Of a stretch of 38,139 nt of DNA, positions 24,945 through 32,195 are shown piece after piece. The DNA is from JBGPYB01 sp041493035 (GTDB lineage Bacteria > Acidobacteriota > Vicinamibacteria > Fen-336): NCBI GenBank assembly GCA_041493035.1, contig JBGPYB010000026.1, positions 1 through 38,139 on the forward strand, written 5' to 3'. A program made the translations under genes and the position numbers. The notes under the pieces are model-generated. The model did no database searches and was not told the DNA's origin. It saw only the letters and a list, made by a program, of their open reading frames with translations. Each line of letters starts with the position of its first letter. Positions within the stretch are counted from its first letter, which is position 1.

Positions 24945-27476
24945 ATGAGTACCCTCACCAGGCCTGCCAGGCAGCGACCCGCGACCGATCCGGCGCCCAG
25001 CGACCTCATGGAACGGATCGACCTCCTGCGCCTGGACGTCACGCGTCGACTCGATCCTGACAGACAGGTCCAACTCGGGCAGTTCATGACCCCGGCGCCA
25101 GTGGCTTGGCTCATGGCTTCGATGCTCGAGAATCGTGGCCGGACGCTCAGCCTTCTGGACGCTGGTGCAGGTATGGGCTCTCTCAGCGCCGCGTGGGTCG
25201 CTCGTGTATGCGCCATGAAGCAACGGCCCAAAGGGATCCGCGTGACGGCCTACGAGATGGACGTCCGGCTTGCCGGCGAGCTGGGCCTCACATTTGAAGC
25301 CTGTCGCTCGCATGCGGCGCAAGCAGGCGTCCACTTCGAAGGGGATATCCGGAACGAGGACTTCATCGAGGCCGGCGTTGCGGCCTTGACCGGCGGTCTA
25401 TTCCCGACCGATCGCGAAGAGTTCGATTGCGCGATCCTCAACCCGCCCTACCGCAGGATCAACACCGACTCTCGGATCCGGCGCTTACTCGAAACGGTCG
25501 GCGCCGAGACGACCAACCTGTACGCTGCGTTCCTCTCTCTGTCCCTTCGCCTCTTGAAGCCTCAGGGAGAGCTGGTGACGATCACACCGCGGAGCTTTTG
25601 CAACGGACCCTATTTCCGTTCGTTCCGAACGCGCTTCCTCGACGAGATGGTTCTGCGCCGTCTGCACTCCTTCGAAGCCAGGGATCAGGCCTTTGCTGAG
25701 GACGAGGTGCTTCAGGAAAACGTCATCGTTCACGCCGTCAAGCGACCTACTGAGCAGGGAATGGTCGTCGTGTCCTCGACGACGGCTCCTGAAGACGAGT
25801 GCCCGACCTGGAGGGAGCTGGACTTCGGACAGATCGTCAAGGCGAATGACCCAGACCGCTTCATCCACATTCCCACCGACGACCTGAGCGACGCCATCGA
25901 AGACCGGATGAGCCACTTCTCCGCTTCGCTGTCCGACCTCGGCATCGACGTGTCCACCGGACGGGTCGTGGACTTCCGTGTTCCGGACCTGCTCTGCGCC
26001 GATCCCGGCGCGGAGACTGTGCCGCTGATCTTCCCGGGCCACTTCGCCGATGGCTTCGTCGAGTGGCCCCGAATGGGCGGCAAGAAGCCAAACGCCCTTC
26101 TGCTGACCAAAGAATCCGAGGGCCTGCTCGTCCCTCGCGGCTTCTATGTTCTTGTCAAGCGCTTCTCCTCAAAGGAAGAGCCGCGCCGTATCGTCGCCGC
26201 TGTCTATGATCCGGCGCGACTGCCCACGCTGGACGTCGCTTTCGAGAACCACCTCAACTATTTCCACGCGCACGGCCGGCCACTTGAGGAGAATGTGGCC
26301 AAGGGCCTGGCCGCCTTCCTCAACTCCAGCCTTGTCGACTGCCATTTTCGCGACTGGAGCGGCCACACTCAGGTCAATGCCAGCGACTTGCGTCGGCTTC
26401 CCTATCCGACAACCGGCGAGCTCCGCGCCATCGGCGCTAGAATCGGCGAGGAATTCCCAGACCAGGACGAGATCGACCGCCGCTTCGAAGAGGACCTACT
26501 CTCCATGGCCAGCCTGAAGAAGTCGCCGGACCCGATCCGCGGGAAGAAGCGCGTCAAGGAAGCGCTGGCTGCCCTCAAGGATCTCGGCCTTCCTCGTGAG
26601 CAGCAGAACGAACGCTCGGCGCTGGCGCTCCTTGCCCTACTCGACCTCAAGCCCAAGACGCCCTGGTCGGCGGCCGAGAGCCCCCTGCGCGGCATCACCG
26701 AGATGATGGAATTCTTCGCCGAGCAGTACGGCAGGCGCTACGCCCCCAACACGCGGGAGACCGTTCGCCGCTACACCGTTCACCAGTTCGTGCAGGCCGG
26801 GATCGCGGTGCCGAACCCCGACAAGCCCTCGCGCCCGACGAACAGTCCCGACACGGTCTACCAGATCGAGCTCGCTGCGCTGTCGCTTCTCAGGACGTAT
26901 GGTGGCTCCGAGTGGACTCGCGGCTTGCGGGAGCACCTGACATCTATCGAGACCCTGACGAGCCGGTACGCCAAGGAACGCGCCATGCAGCGCATTCCGA
27001 TCGCGCTTCCGGATGGGACGGAGATTACGCTCTCGCCCGGGGGGCAGAACGTCCTCGTCAAGCAGATTCTCGACGACTTCTGCTCTCGCTTCACGCCAGC
27101 GGCGACGCCGATCTACGTGGGCGACACAGAGGACAAGTGGGCCTACTTCGACGAACAGGCCCTGAAATCGCTGGGTGTTGCCGTCGACAGCCACGGCAAG
27201 ATGCCGGACGTCGTGGTCCACTTCAAGGCCAAGGGCTGGCTGGTGCTGATCGAGGCCGTCACCAATCACGGCCCAATGAGCCCGAAGCGCCACGCCGAAC
27301 TCAAGGAGCTGTTCAAGGGCGCCAAGGCTGGGCTCGTCTTTGTCACGGCCTTCCTGACGCGGCGCGATCTCGTGAAGTACCTCCACGACATCGCCTGGGA
27401 GACCGAGGTCTGGGTCGCCGAGACCCCCACCCACATGATCCACTTCAACGGAGAGAGGTTTCTCGGGCCGTTCTGA
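24945..27476 (+). CDS. Single-chain type II restriction-modification enzyme: N6-adenine methyltransferase fused to BsuBI/PstI-type endonuclease
   Basis: 843 residues. The methyltransferase part has motif X (QLGQFMTP, 43-50), motif I (DAGAGMG, 72-78) and motif IV NPPY (166-169), the gamma-type order of Eco57I-like enzymes that methylate adenine. The C-terminal 300 residues match the BsuBI/PstI endonuclease family: an N-terminal helical domain (MMEFFAEQYGRRYAPNTRETVRRYTVHQFVQAG), IPIALPDGTEITLSPGGQN, and the nuclease core MPDVVVHFKAKGWLVLIEAVTNHGPMSPKRHAEL, then GLVFVTAFLTRRDL. BsuBI and PstI themselves have separate M and R genes; here both lie in one chain. PstI relatives cut CTGCAG, but specificity here is unknown. 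The start follows a TAGAAT box; an upstream open frame is not used. Stand-alone defence gene. Confidence 0.88.
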   Translation: MSTLTRPARQRPATDPAPSDLMERIDLLRLDVTRRLDPDRQVQLGQFMTPAPVAWLMASMLENRGRTLSLLDAGAGMGSLSAAWVARVCAMKQRPKGIRVTAYEMDVRLAGELGLTFEACRSHAAQAGVHFEGDIRNEDFIEAGVAALTGGLFPTDREEFDCAILNPPYRRINTDSRIRRLLETVGAETTNLYAAFLSLSLRLLKPQGELVTITPRSFCNGPYFRSFRTRFLDEMVLRRLHSFEARDQAFAEDEVLQENVIVHAVKRPTEQGMVVVSSTTAPEDECPTWRELDFGQIVKANDPDRFIHIPTDDLSDAIEDRMSHFSASLSDLGIDVSTGRVVDFRVPDLLCADPGAETVPLIFPGHFADGFVEWPRMGGKKPNALLLTKESEGLLVPRGFYVLVKRFSSKEEPRRIVAAVYDPARLPTLDVAFENHLNYFHAHGRPLEENVAKGLAAFLNSSLVDCHFRDWSGHTQVNASDLRRLPYPTTGELRAIGARIGEEFPDQDEIDRRFEEDLLSMASLKKSPDPIRGKKRVKEALAALKDLGLPREQQNERSALALLALLDLKPKTPWSAAESPLRGITEMMEFFAEQYGRRYAPNTRETVRRYTVHQFVQAGIAVPNPDKPSRPTNSPDTVYQIELAALSLLRTYGGSEWTRGLREHLTSIETLTSRYAKERAMQRIPIALPDGTEITLSPGGQNVLVKQILDDFCSRFTPAATPIYVGDTEDKWAYFDEQALKSLGVAVDSHGKMPDVVVHFKAKGWLVLIEAVTNHGPMSPKRHAELKELFKGAKAGLVFVTAFLTRRDLVKYLHDIAWETEVWVAETPTHMIHFNGERFLGPF

Positions 27477-27510
27477 TCGCACCGCCTACGCCCTTATTGA
27501 GCGGTCAGTC

Positions 27511-28002
27511 CTACCTTTCGAGGCCGCGAAACACGGCTCGCAGCCATCCGGATCGCCAGTCAAACTCCCATTGCCGGCCTACCCGGAACAAACGATCGAC
27601 GGAGGATCGGCGGAAGGAGAGTTGGCCGCCGAATGCAGGCTGCGCGCCGCGGCTCGTCGGCGCAGAGCCCGGGAGACATAGCGCGATCATGCGGGCATTT
27701 CTCGCCGGAGAACCGCGAGGAGCGAGCCGGTAGCAACTAAGGAGAGTAGGAAAAGGGGCGCGTTCATCATAGGACGCAAACCCGAAGGAGAAGACAAGAA
27801 CTGCCGCCGGAATGCTGGCTAGGAAGAGAAGTGCGCGCAGCGAAAGGCGCGCATGCACGAACAAGTACATTGCCCTCGCTGTCATGAGCATGGCGGGCGG
27901 CGCCAGAAGAGCCAGCGCAGAGCCCCTGAAGCCGAGCTCAAGAACCGCTGGTGCCAAGCTGAGCCATAGCGTGAGAGCCGCGACCCACATGGCCGACCGC
28001 AA
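27511..28002 (-). CDS. Small membrane protein, unknown
   Basis: 163 residues. Three hydrophobic segments lie in the first 80 (WVAALTLWLSLAPAVLELGF, ALALLAPPAMLMTARAMYLFV, LLFLASIPAAVLVFSFGF). The rest is basic with no obvious fold and may be out of the original frame. It overlaps the next minus-strand ORF (27938-28225), whose single membrane helix fits ahead of these three, so the two may be halves of one gene split by a frameshift. No family recognised. Confidence 0.4.
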   Translation of the reverse strand: MRSAMWVAALTLWLSLAPAVLELGFRGSALALLAPPAMLMTARAMYLFVHARLSLRALLFLASIPAAVLVFSFGFASYDERAPFPTLLSCYRLAPRGSPARNARMIALCLPGSAPTSRGAQPAFGGQLSFRRSSVDRLFRVGRQWEFDWRSGWLRAVFRGLER

Positions 28003-28225
28003 GGGTCATTCGATCGAGCTTGGCCCGTTGCCAGTACGCAGCCGTGTGAATCGCAAAGACCGTGATTGCCACAGCGGCAACGATCGCAGCGCACAGGAGA
28101 AGATCGCCTGCGCGCCGCTCGTCTGGGCCGTCGGGAAGGCCCACCAAGTGAAGGGCAGCGTGACGAAGGTCTGCCCCGTATCGGGTGAGCGCCGACGTTG
28201 CGCCGCGATGGCGCATCCGCAACAA
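27938..28225 (-). CDS. Small ORF with one membrane helix, possibly the 5' part of the neighbouring membrane gene
   Basis: 95 residues. RYGADLRHAALHLVGLPDGPDERRAGDLLLCAAIVAAVAITVF then AIHTAAYWQRAKLDRM reads as a cytosolic head followed by one membrane helix. After about 28010 the coherent text continues in the frame of 27511-28002. A single-base slip near 28000 would join them. Uncertain as a stand-alone gene. Confidence 0.3.
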   Translation of the reverse strand: MLRMRHRGATSALTRYGADLRHAALHLVGLPDGPDERRAGDLLLCAAIVAAVAITVFAIHTAAYWQRAKLDRMTLAVGHVGRGSHAMAQLGTSGS

Positions 28226-28265
28226 AGGCCTACGACTCCCCGGAGGAGGCGGCTCGTCATGACAC

Positions 28266-28745
28266 TCATCTCGTGGCCCTGACTATGGCATCCCGCACCG
28301 GCGCCCTGAACAAGCGGGGACCCGCCATGATACTCGGCAAGAAGGACCCGAGGTCCTCGGCAAAGTAGTCAAGCGTCGTTGGGTCGGTCTCTTGGTCCAT
28401 ATAGGGTGGTCGGTTCTCGGGGGCGTCCCACAGCAGCTGATGGGCAAGCTCGTGCGCGATGAGCTCACCCAGCACTGTGCCGACCGCATGGACCATGTCT
28501 CGTTGCGACAATCCGGTCGCGCGCCCGTATTCGTATGTCGCTCTTGCCGGCGCCTCGGATGAGACTTTGCTGAGGCGTGACGAGGAGGTATATCCAGCGG
28601 CCTGGGTGACATCGCCGCACCGCTGATATCGCCCAGGGATAAGTTCGATCGTGTGCGGGCCATCGGCTGCATTGATGATCTGAGAGCCGCCTGGAGCCAC
28701 TGGTAAGACTAAGGTCAGGTCGCCGTCGCTCGCCGTCCCTTCCAC
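28266..28745 (-). CDS. Protein with HELAH zinc-peptidase-like motif
   Basis: 159 residues. VGTVLGELIAHELAHQLLWDAPENR contains HExxH (about residues 97-101), and two acidic residues follow within 30 positions. The first 90 residues include PHTIELIPGRYQRCGDVTQAAGY. No signal peptide is visible at the start used, and the frame may once have been longer. It looks like the peptidase part of a secreted or polymorphic protein. It could be active or a relic. No neighbour explains it. Confidence 0.5.
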   Translation of the reverse strand: MEGTASDGDLTLVLPVAPGGSQIINAADGPHTIELIPGRYQRCGDVTQAAGYTSSSRLSKVSSEAPARATYEYGRATGLSQRDMVHAVGTVLGELIAHELAHQLLWDAPENRPPYMDQETDPTTLDYFAEDLGSFLPSIMAGPRLFRAPVRDAIVRATR

Positions 28746-28856
28746 GAGAAAGCGGCAGAGGAACGCGCCTCAAGAATCCGGATCTCGTGCGGGTCCTCAA
28801 GGTGGGCTACGCCGATGGCTCGCTCTTAGAATTCAGATGGCTTGACAGGCTGCCTC

Positions 28857-28985
28857 TTACGGCATCAGCGTGGGCACGCCCAGAAGGTAACCCTGGAGCA
28901 CGTCGCAGCGCAGCTCCACCACGCAGGCGCGCTCGCCTTCGGTCTCGATGCCTTCGGCCACCACGATTGCCGAGCTCGAGTTGGG
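28857..28985 (-). pseudogene. 3' remnant of an EAL-domain (c-di-GMP phosphodiesterase) gene
   Basis: On the minus strand: IVVAEGIETEGERACVVELRCDVLQGYLLGVP and a TAA stop at 28857. VVAEGxET and QGYLxGxP are the two last conserved blocks of EAL domains. The sequence upstream (HAPNSSS) is no longer EAL-like, so only about the last 35 codons remain. The 110 bases to the right of 28746 read NPDLVRVLKVGYADGSLLEF on the + strand, which looks like another unnamed coding scrap. Confidence 0.7.
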
Positions 28986-29235
28986 TGCATGGGCGCTCAG
29001 GTTGTGGTTCGTCACGCTGCAGGTCGGTACCTGGACCAACGGCGCGGCGGGGCTGACCGGGGCGTTCATCGGTCACTCGTCGAGGTTGATGTCCTCGATC
29101 AACGAGAAGTTCCCGGCCCCGAACGGCCTCGACCATCCGGCGGTCACCGGGTTGCTCCTCGTGTGCGGGATCACGATCATGATCGCGCTGGTGCTCACGC
29201 TCGCCGGCTTACTCAGGAAGAAGCCCGCGGCGTAA
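28986..29235 (+). pseudogene. 3' fragment of a membrane protein gene
   Basis: The + frame reads GAWALRLWFVTLQVGTWTNG, AAGLTGAFIGHSSRLMSSIN, then DHPAVTGLLLVCGITIMIALVLTLAGLLRKKPAA and a stop. One clear membrane helix and a basic tail. A formal ATG at 28948 exists, but its first codons are the antisense of the EAL remnant, so the start seems to be an artefact of a junction near 28985. Family unknown. Confidence 0.45.
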
Positions 29236-29265
29236 TCGGTGTCGGGGATCGCGCCCCGGGCACCC

Positions 29266-29335
29266 TCGCATCCTTCAGCAGGTCGATGATCGGGTACTTC
29301 CAGCCGCCCGCCGCCAGGAACGCCCCGTACGCTGA
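29266..29335 (-). pseudogene. Remnant of an oligoendopeptidase F gene
   Basis: On the minus strand it reads AYGAFLAAGGWKYPIIDLLKDAR, against YRAFLAAGGSKYPIELLKDAGVD in the intact gene at 32196-34085. The DNA aligns well with 32303-32370 apart from one inserted codon. Only the C-terminal part is left. Confidence 0.75.
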
Positions 29336-29337
29336 GC

Positions 29338-29751
29338 TCACCCTGTGAAGACCGAGTCTCGAGCAACGAAGCAGAGCGGGTTACCGAATGGATCCGCCGA
29401 ATAGAACGATCGCTCTCCCCAGGGCCTCCGGGCGATCTTGCCGAGGGGTCCCACGTCCGGAACCACGTCAGGGGAGAAGGACGCGCCGGCTGCCGTCGCG
29501 CTCGCGTAGGTTGCCTCGAGATCGTCGACAGCGAGGTAGAGGGGCTCCGGTAGCGGCTTGGCGTCGTACCCATCGCCGTCAGCCTTCGGATCGTAGCAAG
29601 CCAGGATGGTTCCCTCACACTGGAAGTAATGCCGACCAGGCGAGACACGCTGACCGGAGCTGCCCAGGACGCTCGCGTAGAAGCGGGCGGCGCGCTCGAT
29701 GTCGGCCACGGGCACGATCACGCGGAACAGATGTGGCACCGATGCCTCCAT
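29338..29751 (-). CDS. VOC (glyoxalase/bleomycin-resistance/dioxygenase) family protein
   Basis: 137 residues. LFRVIVPVADIERAARFYASVLG at the start is the typical VOC opening; PLYLAVDDLEATYASATAAGA begins the second beta-alpha-beta unit; GERSFYSADPFGNPLCFV near the end is the usual closing block with the metal-binding Glu region. One complete two-module VOC domain, cytoplasmic. Substrate is unknown: members include glyoxalase I, fosfomycin and bleomycin resistance proteins. Its stop lies 2 bases from the oligoendopeptidase remnant. Confidence 0.9.
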   Translation of the reverse strand: MEASVPHLFRVIVPVADIERAARFYASVLGSSGQRVSPGRHYFQCEGTILACYDPKADGDGYDAKPLPEPLYLAVDDLEATYASATAAGASFSPDVVPDVGPLGKIARRPWGERSFYSADPFGNPLCFVARDSVFTG

Positions 29752-29829
29752 GTTCTCAAGCCGCCGGCTCGCGATCGTTGCGCGGGACGCGCCGGGCGGG
29801 CGGGCGGGTCCCCCAGAACCGACGGTGAG

Positions 29830-30678
29830 TCAGGGCTTCTTGACCGGCGCCTTCGCCGCCGCCTTCGGCATCCAGAAGGCCGGGTCCTTCTGCCGCGTCT
29901 CCGCTGGCACGTAGCTCTGCCGGGGCTCGAGGTGGAAGCGGTTGTTCCACGACTTCAAGGTTCCCTCGGCGTAGAGCTTTTGGAGCGCGCTGCGCTCCTC
30001 GTAGGTGAGGCCCTTCCAGGTCGTCTCGCCCTCCGCCCGCGCCTTGTCGAAGTCCCCGAAGGACGCCACCGACGAGAAGAACAGATACGTCCCGTCCGGG
30101 GCGCCCCCCACCACCTCGTAGGTGCGCCAGGAGGCATTCGGGGCGGAGCGCTCGGCGGCGGCGGCGTAAGCCTTCACCGCGGCCTCGAACTCCTCGTTGT
30201 GGCCGGGCTTGACCTGGAATGTGCCGATCTCCCAGAAGCGCATCATCGCGAGGTCGGGGAAGGCGCCGTGGCTGAGCTCCGGCCGGGCCACGGCCTCAAG
30301 CGCGTTCACGTCGCTCACGAACTCCGCGTCGCCGCGGGCCAGTCGCTCGATCTCCGCGGAAAGCACCGGGTCGGCGTCCTGCTTGGCCAAGCTGTCGCCG
30401 AATGCGGCCTGCGAGGCGTACGTTGAGACGTACCAGACCTCGTTCGGTCCCGTCACCGACTCGAGCGCAATGTAAATGTAAGGGAACTTAGCCTTTTCGA
30501 ACGCCGCGGGCCAGCCGGCCTCCCACCGGGAGTGGTCGGCGGAGCGGCCCATCTTCACCTGCTCGCGGCCGATGTGGAGGAATTTTGGCTGCGTCGTTGG
30601 CATGCTCTGGGCGAGGGCCGGGACGGTGCTGCCGGCGACGAGCGCCGTCAGAGAGAAGCTCAGAAATATCTTGCGCAT
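29830..30678 (-). CDS. Exported protein with two ferredoxin-like (ABM/NIPSNAP-like) halves, unknown
   Basis: 282 residues from the ATG at 30678, which follows GGAGG by about 10 bases and opens a signal peptide (MRKIFLSFSLTALVAGSTVPALAQS). The first half has HIGREQVKMGRSADHSRWEAGWPAAFEKA and YIYIALESVTGPNEVWYVSTYAS; the second has FWEIGTFQVKPGHNEEFEAAVKAYAAAAERS and WRTYEVVGGAPDGTYLFFSSVASFGDFDKA. The two repeat a strand-helix-strand pattern, as in dimeric alpha-beta barrel proteins. Periplasmic. Function unknown. Similar secreted proteins are frequent in Acidobacteria genomes. Confidence 0.75.
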   Translation of the reverse strand: MRKIFLSFSLTALVAGSTVPALAQSMPTTQPKFLHIGREQVKMGRSADHSRWEAGWPAAFEKAKFPYIYIALESVTGPNEVWYVSTYASQAAFGDSLAKQDADPVLSAEIERLARGDAEFVSDVNALEAVARPELSHGAFPDLAMMRFWEIGTFQVKPGHNEEFEAAVKAYAAAAERSAPNASWRTYEVVGGAPDGTYLFFSSVASFGDFDKARAEGETTWKGLTYEERSALQKLYAEGTLKSWNNRFHLEPRQSYVPAETRQKDPAFWMPKAAAKAPVKKP

Positions 30679-30920
30679 GGGCTGCCCACCTCCCGGGGGC
30701 ACTGCTTGCGAGCGTTCGCGGGCGACGAGCGCACGCCCGAAGAACCCGGGAGGGCGAGGTCATCCGCTAGCCTAGTGGGGCGTGGAACCGTTGGCCGGAT
30801 CGTGCTCTTCACCGGACAGGCCTGTCAAGGGGAAAACGTGCCGTGGCGGGAGTCTACGCCTCGGCGCGCTGGGCTTATTTGGCGAGCGACCCCTCACGAG
30901 CTCTAACGGCTCTCCCGGCG

Positions 30921-32027
30921 CTAGGGAGAGGGCTGCCCCATCGTGCTGGGCGGGCTTGAACGCGGCGGCGGCCCCTCGGTGCGAGGGGTCAGCCGGGAAA
31001 AGGCCAAGATCGCGATGGCGAGGAGCAAGAGGGACAACACGACCCTCCATCGGAACGAGACCCCGCTAAGCCAATCCCCGCTTGGCTCTACCGTGCCCAG
31101 GGTCGAGACCAGCTCCTGGTCCTGCCCCCTGAGGGCGGACAGCATCTCCTGGGCGTTTCGAAAGCGGTCCTCCCGGCGCAACGCCAAAGCCTTGGCGACG
31201 ACAGCGTCGAGCGATGCCGGGATATTCGCGCCCAGGGACGCGGGGCTCCGCTCGATCTTGCCGCTGACGAAGTTGCTCAGCACCTCCGAGGTGGTTCGTC
31301 CTTCGATCGGACTGCGCCCGGTGAGGAGAAAGAAGACGACGGCGCCCAGAGAGTAGACGTCCGTGCGCTCATCCACGTTCTTGCTGCTGGTGATCTGCTC
31401 CGGGCTCGCGTAGCGCAAGGTGCCGATGAAGTCGCCCGTCGCGGTGAGGCCTTTCTCGCCCTCGGCCATCTTGACCTTCGCGATGCCGAAGTCCAGGATC
31501 TTCGTACCCATCAGGCCGTCCGCGCCACGAGCGAGAATCAGGTTCTCCGGCTTCAGATCCCGGTGGATGACGCCCGCGGCGTGGGCGACCGAGAGCGCCT
31601 CCAGAACGCCACGGGCCACGGCGACGGCCTCGCCGGCGCGCATCGGGCCGCCTCGCTGCCTCAGCACCTGGGAGAGATTCCGTCCCTCCAGGAGTTCCAT
31701 GACGAGGTAGGGTGCTCCATCCTCGGCCGCTCCATAGTCCGTGACCTTGACGATCCCCGGATGCTTCAGGGTCGCGGCGGTCTTCGCCTCGATCAGGAAG
31801 CGCCGGGCGAGGCGAGCATCCCTCGCGAATTTGGGCAGGAGCATCTTGACCGCGCAGGGCGTCTCGAGCAGAACGTGGGCGGCGCGATAGACAGCGCCGC
31901 AGCCGCCCGAGCCTACGAGGGCCTCCAGACGGTACTTGCCGCCAAGGACTTCGAGGAGCCGAGCGGCCGGGCAGTCCGGCGCGCCCCGCACGTGGTCGAC
32001 GTCGCAACCCGGGCAACCGGCGGGCAT
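30921..32027 (-). CDS. Membrane-anchored Ser/Thr protein kinase (Hanks type)
   Basis: 368 residues. The N-terminus has a small Cys motif (CPGC at 5-8, and Cys19) that may form a zinc ribbon. Kinase: glycine loop GSGGCGAVY (39-47), Lys61 in AVKML, catalytic HRDLKPEN (155-162), DFG (179-181), SPEQ in place of APE, and DVYSLGAVVFFLLTGRSP. All catalytic residues are present. A membrane helix at about 328-344 (RVVLSLLLLAIAILAF) and a short Pro-rich tail follow, with no extracellular sensor domain. It probably phosphorylates cytoplasmic targets. The start follows a TAGAAT box. Confidence 0.95.
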   Translation of the reverse strand: MPAGCPGCDVDHVRGAPDCPAARLLEVLGGKYRLEALVGSGGCGAVYRAAHVLLETPCAVKMLLPKFARDARLARRFLIEAKTAATLKHPGIVKVTDYGAAEDGAPYLVMELLEGRNLSQVLRQRGGPMRAGEAVAVARGVLEALSVAHAAGVIHRDLKPENLILARGADGLMGTKILDFGIAKVKMAEGEKGLTATGDFIGTLRYASPEQITSSKNVDERTDVYSLGAVVFFLLTGRSPIEGRTTSEVLSNFVSGKIERSPASLGANIPASLDAVVAKALALRREDRFRNAQEMLSALRGQDQELVSTLGTVEPSGDWLSGVSFRWRVVLSLLLLAIAILAFSRLTPRTEGPPPRSSPPSTMGQPSP

Positions 32028-32038
32028 GGCTGCCCAGG

Positions 32039-32044
32039 ATTCTA
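32039..32044 (-). promoter_or_regulatory. -10 box TAGAAT of the Ser/Thr kinase gene
   Basis: Read on the minus strand, TAGAAT ends 11 bases before the ATG at 32027, so the leader would be about 4-5 bases long. Confidence 0.45.
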
Positions 32045-32195
32045 GGCGAACCCAGCGTCATCATGCGACAGCCGCGGGTCGAGGGTCACCGCGCCGACGG
32101 CATGGTCATCGGCTACCCGCTCAAAATGGCCCTCGACGCCGGAGCCTGGAAGGTCGCGGAGTAGGCGAACGTCGGCCCCAGAACAGGAGACCCGG

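Noticed and set aside
32064..32163. Short plus-strand reading MRQPRVEG...GYPLKMALDAG between kinase and pepF genes
   Set aside because: Looks faintly protein-like but is too short to name, and has no start signal; could be another relic.
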